Source: Austropuccinia psidii (taxonomy: Eukaryota; Basidiomycota; Pucciniomycetes; Pucciniales; Sphaerophragmiaceae). Taken from it: DNA of 64,000 bases. The notes beneath the pieces were generated by a model, which did not search any database, was not told the origin of the DNA, and worked only from the letters and a program-made list of their open reading frames with translations. The translations under genes were made by a program, and so were the position numbers. This document shows, in pieces, positions 35,150 through 46,388 of the stretch (position 1 is the first letter of the stretch; each line of letters opens with the position of its first letter). The stretch lies in contig JALGQZ010000002.1 in NCBI GenBank assembly GCA_023105745.1, positions 74,193,285 through 74,257,284 on the forward strand, given 5' to 3'.

Positions 35150-35670
35150 GAAGCAGTGGCCAAGTAATTAGTAGAAGATTAAATACCACTAGAATCCTTA
35201 TGACTAGAATCATAGGCAATTGATCCATTTCTCCAATCAATAATGGGATCAAAATGGTAGAGGAAATCATAGCCCAATATTAAGTCTTCTCCCTTGAATG
35301 AATCTATTGTAAAAAATCCACATTCAAAGCTTTGGAAGGAAGGCAAGTCAGCTACCCACTTGGTATAATGAGTGATGAACAAGGCAGGGGATTCATTTGA
35401 ATCCAGAATGAAAATAGCAATCTTTTCAGGGATCTCTGACACAGTCAATGAGTACTTGAGAGAAAAATATTTGCAATAAAAGAGTTTGTAACACCAGAAT
35501 CAATGATAATACTGTGAAATATATCAGAGACAGAAGAAAAAACCATAAATTTTACAGATTTCTTGACAGTAGTATTCAGAGTGCACGATTGTGCTCTTGT
35601 AGGAAATAAGTGAGAACCATTGAACACATCATGATCCCCACTCAGGCTTTTCCCTGCTTGCTAGGGAAGC
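35150..35670 (-). pseudogene. Element E aspartic protease
   Basis: The motif IIIDSGVTNSFI is near 35510 and LILGYDFLYHF near 35270, read on the minus strand in two frames split near 35445. It matches the protease of A and B. Confidence 0.8.
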
Positions 35671-36977
35671 CTCTTTATGATCCAGGATTGCTCTGGGGTT
35701 TCTTGAAGAATCTTTCAATTGGGTGTTTCTCACACACTAAGTACATAAGCCTTCTTTAATCCTCCTCTCCTTTTCAGAACCAATTAATTTATTGTCCTTA
35801 TCAAGGAGAGAAGCATGAGGCTTATCCTTTGAAGATTGAAATTTCTTGTCCTTCTTATTCTTCTTATGGTGAGGTCCGTTTGAAGAGGAGCCTTGAGAAG
35901 GCCTTGAGGGATTGGAGCTAGGGACAGGAGGCTTCCTTTCTTGATTTCCACCCTTTTCCTTCTGCCTCTCATGGTACCTGGTATCTAGTTCCAAGGTGAC
36001 ATCCATGAGTTCTTTAAGAGTATCAAACGTTCCAGGGTGATAAGCCAACTGGTCTGATAATCTTGATGCCAATACTCTTCTATAAATATGAATGTAAGCC
36101 CTTTCTCCCCAATCTCAAATTATTGACATTAAACTTCTGAAATAAACAATGTACAAGGACACATGTCCACTTTCCTTCATCCTCAAATTTTCTGCATCTT
36201 TAGCAGCTTTCCTGACTTCATTGGGATCACCAAATAGAGTGAATAACTGGGTTTTAAATAACTGCCAATGATTGAGGAGCTAGGAAGTGTCTTCATTGGA
36301 AATATTTGAAAGGTATGGTTCAATCCATTTTCCAGCTCTACCAGTGAGAAAAGAAGTTGAATAAAGAACTTTCTTACTGTCAGATAAGGAACTTGATGGA
36401 TCATTATGGAAAATCAATTTACAGGATTGAATTAATCCCTTCAAGTTATGGGCTTGAGCACCATCAAAAGAATCAGGTCCCTTCAATTATGGAGTCTTGA
36501 ATGCAGGGGCTTTGAATTGTCCCTGGGAGCAACTGCTTGAGTGAATTGCCTCATGAATTGAGTCATCTGCTCCATCATCTTCAGGAAATTAGGTTCAGCT
36601 TGAGAGACAATGGTTAACTAGAATGGGCTATATTTGCAGCTTCAGAGGCCTCAGGGGCACCTTCCAAGGCAGCTTCCACTTCAGTTTCCTCAGACTCCTC
36701 CCCCTCTTTATTTTCATCTTCCCCCAATCCACCTCTGGTTCCTTGAGGAATTCTTGGATAACCACCCAAAAAACCAGAGAATGATCTTGATCTTCTTGAC
36801 TTCACAGCTCCTCTTCTGAAGGGTGCTGCTCCTTCAATTGGTGGTCCTCTGTCCAAACTTTCACTCAGTTGATGAACTGATGGTGTGCGGTCAAGAAGAA
36901 CCCTTTCTGTAGGAGTTAGAACAGCTTGATGTCTTTGAGATCTTGTTTTCTTGGCTGGGGCTATGCTGAACTGGCAT
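35671..36977 (-). pseudogene. Element E gag
   Basis: The ATG at 36977 (minus) gives MPVQHS, as in B. Pieces at 36856-36614 (acidic, GEDENKEGEESEETEVEA), 36486-36183 (capsid N-terminus) and 36072-35737 carry the gag body. The zinc knuckle starts EGLCT and then meets TAG. Frameshifts and stops are frequent. Confidence 0.8.
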
Positions 36978-37670
36978 TATGAAAGAATAATGAAATAACT
37001 TGATGGTACTTGAAAATAAGGAATCAAAAGCTTGGCCAAATCAATGTTAATGAAATTCTTGATGAATCTTGGGGAATGAATTAAAGTCTTTAGGTGAAAT
37101 CAGATTCAATTAATAACTCAACTAATCAATATCAAAGTCAATTTCAAATCAAATATCAATAAACCTTGAAGAATTTAATAATCAATAGTAAATAAATGTC
37201 TTCAATAAAAACCAATGTCTTGAGGAATCAATTAATCAATCAATATCTTCAGGAATCAGCTAAATATATTTATGAATAAAGTCAATCAATAATCAAATCA
37301 ATTATTGAGGAAGTCAAATCAGTCAATTAATCTAATCCAAAAGGATCCTGATTCTCTGAATCAATTATCACAATAAATCCCAATCAATCAACCAATCAAT
37401 AAGATTCCTAATAAGGCCTGGATAGGCAGACAAAATGAAAATTTGATTTGATTAAAAAAGATTGAGAATGAAATTTAGATGGTCAGAAATGATTAAGAAA
37501 TGAGAAGAATCAGTTTTCATTTGAATGAAATGAAAAAGATGAAAATTGATGAGAGAAAACTCATAATCATGAAGAATCATAAGATCATAAAAGAGTGATA
37601 ATTTGAAGAATGAGATAAATGAAGTTAAATTAATGAAAAGAAAGAAGCAGATATGAGTAAATTAACTTAC
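36978..37670 (-). other. Element E leader region
   Basis: This AT-rich non-coding leader lies between the gag start and the 5' LTR of E, full of AATCAAT and TTGAAG motifs on the plus strand. No gene was seen. It has the same character as the leader of B at 4058-4703. Confidence 0.6.
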
Positions 37671-37735
37671 TGTCACCAGGGCTCTTTGAAGTGAAAAGGG
37701 CCTGGCACTCAGTAAACTGGGACTTACTTATGGAG
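37671..37735 (-). repeat. 5' LTR of element E, inner piece
   Basis: tgtcaccagggctc to ggacttacttatggag matches the reversed end of the A LTR (15240-15309). It is interrupted by element F after TGGAG and resumes at 48415. Confidence 0.85.
37731..37735. other. Target-site duplication of element F, left copy
   Basis: TGGAG directly before the F 5' LTR is repeated directly after the 3' LTR at 48415-48419. The surrounding E LTR sequence reads through once one copy is removed, confirming both the insertion boundaries and the host element. Confidence 0.9.
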
Positions 37736-39761
37736 TGTGAGCCTTTGAGATATGACCACATACCCAATAAGGTCACAAAAAGATTAAGAATAATTATACC
37801 TTTAATATAATTATACTAAAATTACTTAGAATAATTATACATTAAAATTAATTACTTAAATATACAAAAAATACCATAAATTAACACAAAAATTGGTTTA
37901 ACTTAAAAACCAATGAATAAACATGTAAAATAAATTATACCATTGGATTCCTCATGGAAAAATACACATATACCATTTTTATGGCATATCTGTGAAGTCA
38001 ATATTTAATGAATTATAAGGTATAATACCTTATAAAAACCATAAAATCCTATTTATCTCAGAAACCAATGAAACAACATGTGGAATAAATTGTACCAGTG
38101 GATTTCCCATAGAAATCCACACATAAAACAATTAATAAGCTAATTCTCAAAGTCAATACTTAAGGAATTATCCTGAATATATGCACTTTTTTGGTCAACG
38201 CATATATTCAAGGATCATAGCTAATATCTTCTAAACTATACATGATAGAATAATGAACCAAAAATAAAGTTACCACGTAATTACTGTAAGAACACAGAAA
38301 TGAACTTTATTTTACAAATTATAAACAAGGTTAAAACCTATGATGAAATATTGATAAAAATCAACAGAGCTGTTGACCACTTTGTTGTGAAAGTGGTCCA
38401 AACTTAAAAAAAAGTATACAGTTGGATTCTACTAGTTCATTCGTGAAGAATGATGTAATTTTTATTATTAAATTCAGGGTATAACCCCCTGAAATCAAGG
38501 TTTGAAGTTTAAAATATTGAATTTCGACAGAAAAGGTGAGTTACAAGAAAAATCATCAAAATTAGAGTTTTGATGATGTAATGATAAGCTCTTGGAAGCA
38601 TAATAAGGTTATGCCAGGCTATCAGAATTCACTCTCTGAATTTCTGTAGCGTGTAAATCTTAAAAGTTATTGAAGATCAAAGTTTGAGCTTAAATTGAGC
38701 AGTTATGATCACCTACTGTAACCTTAAATTAAGTTTAACAGTCACAAGAGTGATAAAATTGGTGAATACTATTAGTTTATGATTAAAACTAATAAAATCC
38801 ACGAAATTTGGGGTTCTGCCAAGCCTCTGATGTCATCAAACTTAAAGTTACAGTGATAACTTTAAATAATGGTGCAATAATGATGTAAGATGGTTTGATC
38901 ATGATGTAATCACCCTCAAACCTTAAAATATTGATCAATTCCAGTGGATATGATCAGTACACGTCTACTAGAAGCCTGTTGGACTCTAGGAGGGAGGTAT
39001 TTACTATAAATAGAGCTCTTTTTACTCTATTTTCCCCTCAGACGCATCAAAAACATTAAATCAATTAAATCAAAAGGTAATTTTCTTTATTCTTTATATA
39101 TAAAAGCATTATATTATTAAAGACCAAAGACCACCTTGCTATAATCATCTATTTTGACGTGATTAAATCATTTATTTAATTGTTTTTGTTAAAAATCTCT
39201 CTAAAACTCATTTCCACGTAAAAATCCAGAATAATTTGTAATTTTCTTTATTTTTATTGTAAATACAATTTGAAAAAGTTGTATTTATATTTTTTGGCGT
39301 AAAATACTTCAAAATTATTATATTAAGTGTTAAAAGTAGGTTATTCTCTCTTATTATAATAATTTCTCTATTATTACTCTCTTAATAACTCTTTAATTAA
39401 TATAAATAGTATTTATATTAATTCATAACTTTAATATTAGTAATATTATTGTTATTAATTGTTTTTTATTAATAAAAAACAATTTTTTACGCCTTAATTA
39501 TTTGTTGGTAACAATAATAAAGAGCTTTTTAATATATTAATTATTTTATATTAATATATTTATTTATTATATTATATTTTCATAATATAAATTATATTAT
39601 TATATTTATTTAATAATATAATTATTTTACGCCATAATAATAATAAATTATTTATTATTATTATATTTTTAATCTTATTTATTCAATTTATAAGGACATT
39701 CAGAGTACAATAAGTAATAAATTAGTAATTTTTACTTATTGTTTCATAGTCAAACCTTACA
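37736..39761 (+). repeat. 5' LTR of element F
   Basis: It runs from TGTGAGCCTTTGAGA to AGTCAAACCTTACA. A TATAAATAG box lies at 39005-39013. The last 700 bp are extremely AT-rich. Confidence 0.95.
39005..39013 (+). promoter_or_regulatory. TATA box in F LTR
   Basis: TATAAATAG is conserved in the 3' LTR at 47658-47666. About 70 bp downstream a candidate splice donor (AAAAGGTAATTTTC, 39075-39088) would allow the long AT-rich leader to be removed before the X exon at 40265. This is inference from sequence only. Confidence 0.5.
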
Positions 39762-39763
39762 TT

Positions 39764-39781
39764 TGGGGGCCTGGCCGTGAT
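39764..39781 (+). other. Primer-binding site of element F
   Basis: TGGGGGCCTGGCCGTGAT lies two bases after the LTR, differing from the D site at two positions. It is a candidate for proline tRNA priming. Confidence 0.6.
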
Positions 39782-40264
39782 ATTTACTTAAAAGACCTTT
39801 AAAAAGATTCTATTTGGGTTTATCCAATAATAAATTATATTTATAATCATAAATTATATAATAATTTTATATTTTATTGATTTTAAAAGCTATTGAGGCA
39901 TTTGGAAAGCAATTGTACTGTCTTACACGTGGTTTTTCACATCCTTAGACTTGCAAGAACTTTCTTTGAGTGACTCTAGTGATTAAAAAAGATATTTTAT
40001 AAATTAAAAACAATTTTATTATAATTTAATTTTATAAGAATCATATTCTTTTTTATTTTATTCTTTAAAAAATAAAAAATACATAAAAAATATTAAAAAA
40101 TATTAAAAACCAATAAAAAAAGTTATTTTTATTCATTTTTTATTCATTTCTTTATTTTATTTCAATTTTTTAAGATATAAAGCAATTTCTACGTGGAAAA
40201 TTGCCATATCTTGCCAAAAATAACACTTCTTATATAAAGACTTATATTTATTTGTCTTTTTTAG
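39782..40264 (+). other. Leader of element F
   Basis: This AT-rich non-coding leader ends in a TTTTTTAG splice-acceptor-like site at 40264. No gene was recognised. Confidence 0.5.
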
Positions 40265-41184
40265 TGTTTGAAGATAACCCAACAGAAGATAACCAAGCTA
40301 CTGTTGAGAGGTTGGTGGAAGAAACTTGTCAAAGTTCTCCAACACCAGTTATCACCAAAAGAAAGAAAGCTAAGAAATTAGACTTTCCAGGACCCACCAT
40401 TCAAGACTCTGAAGGTGAGCACCTCTTTTTATAATTTCCATAAAAGAATTTTTATTCTAAAATACTTTTATTTTTTCTTATTCTTTAATTATGACTACCA
40501 GAAGAGGTTCCCAATACTCCATCCAATCAGATGGAGCTGGACTCAGAGGTAGAATTGATCCCTCAAAAGGGAAAAGAAAGGGCAATATCCCCAGTGGAAC
40601 AGAATCCACACAAGGAAGTGCCTTATCCCAAAGGCAAGTCCCAGAAATGCCCATGATATCTGAGCCTGAATTAGAACTAAGTATGAGTAACTCAAACAGG
40701 TACAAATCACATTCAGAGGGCTCAAATAGACATCTACATGAGCCAGTACAAGCAGTATTGCACAGTGTACAAGGACAAAGATTGGGAAATGTTGCCTCAA
40801 ATACACCAAGGAGTGATGAACTCCTGCCACATCCTGAAAAAGTTCCTCAAAGAGGAGGAGATAGTGAAATACTCCAATGGATGGAATCCACTGTCATCCA
40901 AGCCTCAAATCAAAAAAATCAAGGATTACCATGCCAAAAAGAGGGAGGCAACCAAGGAAGAAGCCCCAGTAGCTTCTACCAGCAAGCCCCAAGCCAACCC
41001 ACTTCCCCAAGAAGGGAAGAAGAACAAGAAAAAGCATTGGAGGAAACCATATTCCCCAAGCTACAGAATACCAAGAATCCAAAAGGATGCCATGGACAAT
41101 GTTTTCAACATGGCCAGAACCTTGATGGAATTCAAGGACAAGGAAGAGCAAAGAATGAGACAACCTCATTTCCCAAAGAAATAA
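40265..41184 (+). pseudogene. Spliced upstream frame X of element F, overlapping gag
   Basis: Exon 40265-40414 joins exon 40502-41184 across an 87-nt intron (GTGAGC to CCAG) in the same phases as in D. The joined frame reads TIQDSEEEVPNTPSNQMELD and continues to about 40650. Stops at 40654-40690 break it, after which it is open again to 41184 with the D-like residues DIY, MNS, KFL, NGW, APVAS and YRIPRIQKDAMDNVF. The interrupted stretch reads well in the Gag frame, suggesting two compensating indels. It ends in TAA at 41182, with no ATGA overlap as in D. Confidence 0.55.
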
Positions 41185-43184
41185 CCTTGTCCAAAGATGT
41201 TGTAAATACTTTAACAGAAATTAAAAATAGTATATTACCTCTAAAAGAAATTAAAGACAGTTTATTATCACTACAAGAAATAAATAACAATTTATCTTCT
41301 TTAACAAAAATTGTTGTGCAAAACAAGAAAGAAATTGACAACATTAAGTTTATTGTTGAAAATAATAAACCTAAGAATTTAATTGACAATACTCAAAAAT
41401 TAATACAAGGACAACAAGAATTGTATAAATACATAAAAGATATCAAAGACAAAACTTTGACAATCAATTATGATGTGAGTATTGACAATCTTACAGAAAA
41501 ATTGAATAAATTAAGTATTTCTGTAGAAAAATTTGAAGAAAAGACTTCATCACACCAAAAATTACTTTTGGACCATGTGGAAAAAAGTGATGAAGCAAGA
41601 ATGCATCTGAAAGATGATATTCAGAGTGAAATAAGACTTATCACTGAAAAAATGGATAAAATTAATGAGGCTAATTTAAATATGCCAAAGTTATCAACAC
41701 CATTTTCTCATATAAGAAGCCCTGTTAAAACAAAAGAGGAATTGTCAAATCCTTTCATAACAGACTTGAGTCACCAAGATAATAACCAAGTCTTAATGAA
41801 GGAAGCACCTCAACTGAAAGAATGGCCAACATTCACAGGAGAAGGTGAATATGACCACATGTCATTCATTAAAACAATTGACATGTTACAAGAAGATTAT
41901 GCCATACCAGATGAATTAATCACTGCAAGATTACATTCTTTGTTTGAGAAATCTGCAAAAAGATGGTATTATGGCATAAGACAAACAAATGGTAAAAATA
42001 CCTGGTCTTGGTGGAAACAAGAAATAATCACCAAGTGGGCAAATGATGCCTGGAGGTATAAGATAGAAAATGCATTTGAAAACTCTTTCTTTGACCCAGA
42101 GAAAGACAAACCTTTAACTTGGTTCTTAAAACAAGTTGAAAGACTTAATGCACTATACCCAGAAATGTCACAGAAGATGGTGCATATGAAAATACTTGAA
42201 AAATGTGGAGGGGAACTAGAACATGCCCTAAGAAGCAGATGTATAGAACCATGCTCCACAGAAGAGTATATAAATGCACTAGAAGATATAGTGACAAGAA
42301 CAAAAATTGGCAGGACTTGGAAAAAATTGGACATTAAAAGCCCAAATAAACCATTTATCAGAAAAGATAAATCAAAAGAATCCTTTAAGCCCAATACATC
42401 CAACAATAATGAGCAAAGAAAATGCCATAAATGTGGAGGTATTGGACACTTAGCCAATAATTGCCTTAAAAAAGCAAACATTAATGAAATTGTGGAAACA
42501 GAAAGCCACAATGACAAAGAAGAGGAATCTGACTCTGAAAAAGAGTCAGAAGAGTCAGAAAGCTCTGAAAGTGATGAAATCAATATAATTAATGCAAAAA
42601 TTAATAATATTGACTTAATTTATGAAGTACTGGATGTTAATTCAAACTTACCACAAGTTGGAACATCTGACACAAACCTGACAAACATACAAGATGCCAA
42701 AATGTATAGAACCAAACCTGCAAGAGGAATGGGATATACAGCTGGAAAATCAAGTATAAGTATTGTTATGGTTGATAACCAGGAAGGAAAAGTTAACTTG
42801 GATACAGGAGCATATTGCACTTGTGTTGGCAAAAGTTATTTAAAAACCATTGTCCCAAATTGGCAAGAAAAACTTATGCCAATACAAGGTCTCAAATTTA
42901 GTAGTGCAAGTGAGAGCATGAAGCCCCTTGGAATAATTGATTTAACACTAATTTTTCCTCATCCCTCACAATGTGTTAGAATTAAAGTAGAGTTTGTAGT
43001 AATGGACAACTGTACTAGTAATCATTTCATACTTGGGAATGACTACTTATCAATATATGGTATAGATATCTCCAACCAAAAAGACAGATATTTTACCATA
43101 GGAGATAACAAAAGACAAAAGTTTGGCTTCTTAAATAACAAAAAACAAATCACAGTTATTAAGAAGGAAGAAAAAATTCCATAA
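40491..43184 (+). CDS. Element F Gag-protease
   Basis: An 897-codon frame starts at ATG 40491, inside the X intron and 11 nt before its acceptor end (MTTRRGSQYS). Codons 83-230 overlap X. Residues 235-400 form a probable coiled coil rich in Lys, Glu, Ile and Asn. A capsid-like domain is near 443 (FTGEGEYDHMSFI, WWKQEIITKWANDAW). The knuckle CHKCGGIGHLANNC is near 645, an acidic stretch is at 670-695, and the protease motif LDTGAYCTCVG is near 770, with the expected DTG. TAA at 43182 interrupts what in D is a continuous frame into RT, so F is split between protease and RT. Confidence 0.88.
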   Translation: MTTRRGSQYSIQSDGAGLRGRIDPSKGKRKGNIPSGTESTQGSALSQRQVPEMPMISEPELELSMSNSNRYKSHSEGSNRHLHEPVQAVLHSVQGQRLGNVASNTPRSDELLPHPEKVPQRGGDSEILQWMESTVIQASNQKNQGLPCQKEGGNQGRSPSSFYQQAPSQPTSPRREEEQEKALEETIFPKLQNTKNPKGCHGQCFQHGQNLDGIQGQGRAKNETTSFPKEITLSKDVVNTLTEIKNSILPLKEIKDSLLSLQEINNNLSSLTKIVVQNKKEIDNIKFIVENNKPKNLIDNTQKLIQGQQELYKYIKDIKDKTLTINYDVSIDNLTEKLNKLSISVEKFEEKTSSHQKLLLDHVEKSDEARMHLKDDIQSEIRLITEKMDKINEANLNMPKLSTPFSHIRSPVKTKEELSNPFITDLSHQDNNQVLMKEAPQLKEWPTFTGEGEYDHMSFIKTIDMLQEDYAIPDELITARLHSLFEKSAKRWYYGIRQTNGKNTWSWWKQEIITKWANDAWRYKIENAFENSFFDPEKDKPLTWFLKQVERLNALYPEMSQKMVHMKILEKCGGELEHALRSRCIEPCSTEEYINALEDIVTRTKIGRTWKKLDIKSPNKPFIRKDKSKESFKPNTSNNNEQRKCHKCGGIGHLANNCLKKANINEIVETESHNDKEEESDSEKESEESESSESDEINIINAKINNIDLIYEVLDVNSNLPQVGTSDTNLTNIQDAKMYRTKPARGMGYTAGKSSISIVMVDNQEGKVNLDTGAYCTCVGKSYLKTIVPNWQEKLMPIQGLKFSSASESMKPLGIIDLTLIFPHPSQCVRIKVEFVVMDNCTSNHFILGNDYLSIYGIDISNQKDRYFTIGDNKRQKFGFLNNKKQITVIKKEEKIP

Positions 43185-46100
43185 AAAGAAATTTTTATAT
43201 CTGAACAACTTAAAGAGGCAGAATTCAATCAAGAATTAACAGAAAAAATGAAAGAAAAATTGATTGACCTCTTATTTAAGTATAAAAATGCCTTTGCAAC
43301 TGACAAAGAGCCACTAGGTGCCATAATTGGACATGAAGTGGATATAATTCTTAATGTAGAAAAGCCTTACCCACCTTTATTAAGAAGACCTGCTTATCCA
43401 GCCAGTCCAAGAGCTAGAGAAGCCTTAGAGGTACACATTAAAGAATTAATGGACCTTGGAGTATTAAGAAAGGTTGGACATAATGAACAAGTAGAAGTTA
43501 CTACACCTGTCATTATAACTTGGCATAATGGAAAATCAAGGATGGTAGGAGACTTCAGAGCCCTGAATACCTATACCATTCCAGACAGATATCCAATACC
43601 CAGAATCCATTAGACATTGACCCAATTGTCACAAGCTAAGTTCATCACAGCTATGGATGCTCTTAAGGGTTTTCATCAAAATGTCTTAACAGACAATGCC
43701 AAGAAACTACTAAGAATAATAGTCCACTGTGGGATTTTTGAATACTTAAGAATGCCATTTGAAATAAAAAATGCACCTTCCCATTATCAAAGAATGATGA
43801 ATACCATATTTCCTGAAGAATTATCAGAAGGATGGTTAATTATCTATATTGATGATATTATAGTTTGCTCAGAAACTTGGGAAAATCACCTTACAAGACT
43901 AGAAAGGGTACTACAGAAAATAGTTCAAGTGAATATGAAAATTTCCTTGAAAAAGTGTCATTTTGCATATAGTGAATTAAAAGCACTAGGACATGTGGTA
44001 TCTGGACTTAGTCTAGGCATAGACAAAAATAAAGTAGCAGCAGTACTACTTGGACCAATGCCTCAAACCAAAAAAGAAATGCAATCATTTCTAGGATTTG
44101 CTGGTTACTATAGACAGCATATAAAGGACTTTGCAAAGATTGCTAAATCCTTGTATAAGCTATGTGACCAACAAACAGTCTATGAGATGACAGAAGAAAG
44201 AGTCAAGGCATATGAAGAATTGAAAAATTCCTTAACAAATGCCCCATTTCTCCTAATGCCAGATTGGAAACTACCCTTCAAACTGTACATTGATGCTTGT
44301 GGAGAAGGACTAGGTGCTGCACTTCACCAAACACAAATTATCAATGATAAACCAGTGGAAGGACCAATTTGTTTCATTTCAAGGCAAATAAAGCCAACAG
44401 AAGCAAGGTATGGAGCAAGCCAAATGGAATGCTTATGCCTAGTGTGGGCTTTAGAAAAATTGCATTATTATTTGGATGGCACAGTATTTGATGTAATCAC
44501 AGACTGTAATGCTGTGAAATCACTATTAAATATGAAGACTCCAAACAGACATATGCTAAGATGGCAAATTGCTATCCAGGAATATAGAGGAAATATGACT
44601 ATTGTTCATAAATCTGGAAATATTCACAAAAATGCAGATGGTCTCGGCAGATGGGCTCTAGCAAATACCCCTGACAATCCAGCATGGGTACCACAAGAAG
44701 AGCACCATATAGAAGGAATATGTGTTACAGACATTGGCACAGAATTCTTTAACCAAGTTAAAGAAATCTATAAGACAGACAAAAATTGCCATATCTTAAG
44801 CCAACTTCTAATGAAAGACTGCAAAGATCCATCACTTCCATCAAAACTAGATGAAATATGGAAAAAGGCATATGATGAAGGAAGATTTCACCTCCTTGAT
44901 AAAAACATACATGTGTTATGGCCTTAACAGACAGAACACTAATAAACACCATTTTACATGAGTGTCATGATAGTGTTGCATCTGGACATCTCTCAGAAGA
45001 TAGGACACTAGAGAGGGTGAAAACCTGTTCTTGGTGGCCAAATTGGAAGAAAGATGTTGCAGAGTACTGCCAGACCTGTGACAGATGTCAAAAAGCCAAC
45101 AGAGCCACAGGAAAGAAATTTGGAATGATGATCCAAATCCAAGAACCAAAATCCCCATGGGAAATAGTTCATATGGATTGGGTAACAGCCTTACCTCCAG
45201 GAGGAGACAGGAGTTATAATGCATGCCTAGTGCTAGTTGACAGATACAGCAAAACTCCCATGTTCTTACCATGTCATAAAGATGACACAGCTATGGATAC
45301 AGCCATAATGATATGGAATAAAGTCATTAGCCATACAGGCTTATTCCAAAATATTATAAGTGACAGAGACCCAAAGTTCACTTCAGCATTATGGACAAAT
45401 CTCCATAACCTGTTTGGGACAAAGTTATCATTCTCAACAGCTTATCATCCTCAAACTGATGGTTTAGCAGAAAGAATGATACAGACCCTAGAGGATATGG
45501 TCAGAAGATTCTGTGCTTATGGGCTAGAATTCAAAGATTCTGATGGTTTTACCCATGATTGGTGTACACTAATACCAGCACTTGAATTGGCATATAAGAC
45601 ATCAATCCATTCTTCTACTGGCAAAACACCAGCAATGCTAGAGAAAGGTTGGAATCCAAGACTTCCTTATGATACCCTCAAAAAGGACTTAGTGGATATA
45701 CATCCAACAGCAAGCAGCTTCAAGATAATGCTTGACAAAGCAAGACACCATGCAAACAGATGCATGCAAGATTCTTTTAAATATGCAAAAGAAAGATGGG
45801 ATAAAAGTCATAAGCCACCTGATTTCAAAATAGGGGACTTGGTTTTAGTATCAACCCTTAATTTCAATAACATAAAAGGCCCAAAGAAATTGAAAGATTC
45901 CTTTGCAGGACCATTTATGATAAAAGCACTTCATGGACCCAATGCTGTGCAATTGGAACTCACAGGTGAACTAATGAACAAACACCCAACTTTCCCTGTA
46001 AGTCTGATAAAACCTTACAGTTCAAGTGACAAAGAGTTATTTCCACTAAGAAATAAACCCCCACTTGAGATTCCCCCCTTGGAAGAAGGAGAGGAAAAGA

Positions 46101-46270
46101 AAATAGTAAAAGTCCTTAAAGAAAGAAGGACAAGAAACAAAAAAGAAAGAGAATACCTTGTAAGGTATAGAAATTCAACTCAAGAAGATGAATGGCTACT
46201 TGAGAAAGATATAACAAATGCTGATAAACTACTAAGAAGGTTCAGACATGAAAGAAAACCTGAAAAATAA
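43185..46270 (+). pseudogene. Element F RT, RNase H, integrase, chromodomain
   Basis: The pol frame is broken by TAG at 43611-43613 (the related copy G has Glu there) and by loss of about 20 bp near 44900, which shifts the frame between RNase H and integrase. Intact motifs: [18 protein letters not shown] (about 43848), [19 protein letters not shown], then in the frame 44918-46270 CQTCDRC, VHMDWV, SDRDPKF, DGLAERM and a chromodomain-like tail (EYLVRYRNS, EDEWLLEKDI). The catalytic residues survive, the reading frame does not. Confidence 0.92.
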
Positions 46271-46388
46271 AAAAGTTAAGCATTATTGAGCTTCAAGACT
46301 AACAAAGTCTATTGAAGAGGTAGGACAGTGGATGATACCCTTATCATACACATCAGATTGTGGTACAATCTTTTTTGGTGGTAGGGAA
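46271..46388 (+). other. Element F 3' untranslated region and polypurine tract
   Basis: A short spacer ends with ggtggtagggaa (46377-46388) directly before the 3' LTR. No further gene is present. Confidence 0.75.

Noticed and set aside
41172..41178. CCCAAAG as a programmed minus-one frameshift site in F
   Set aside because: It fits the heptamer pattern and frame, but it ends in G, has no obvious downstream structure and is not conserved in D; kept only as an alternative to reinitiation.
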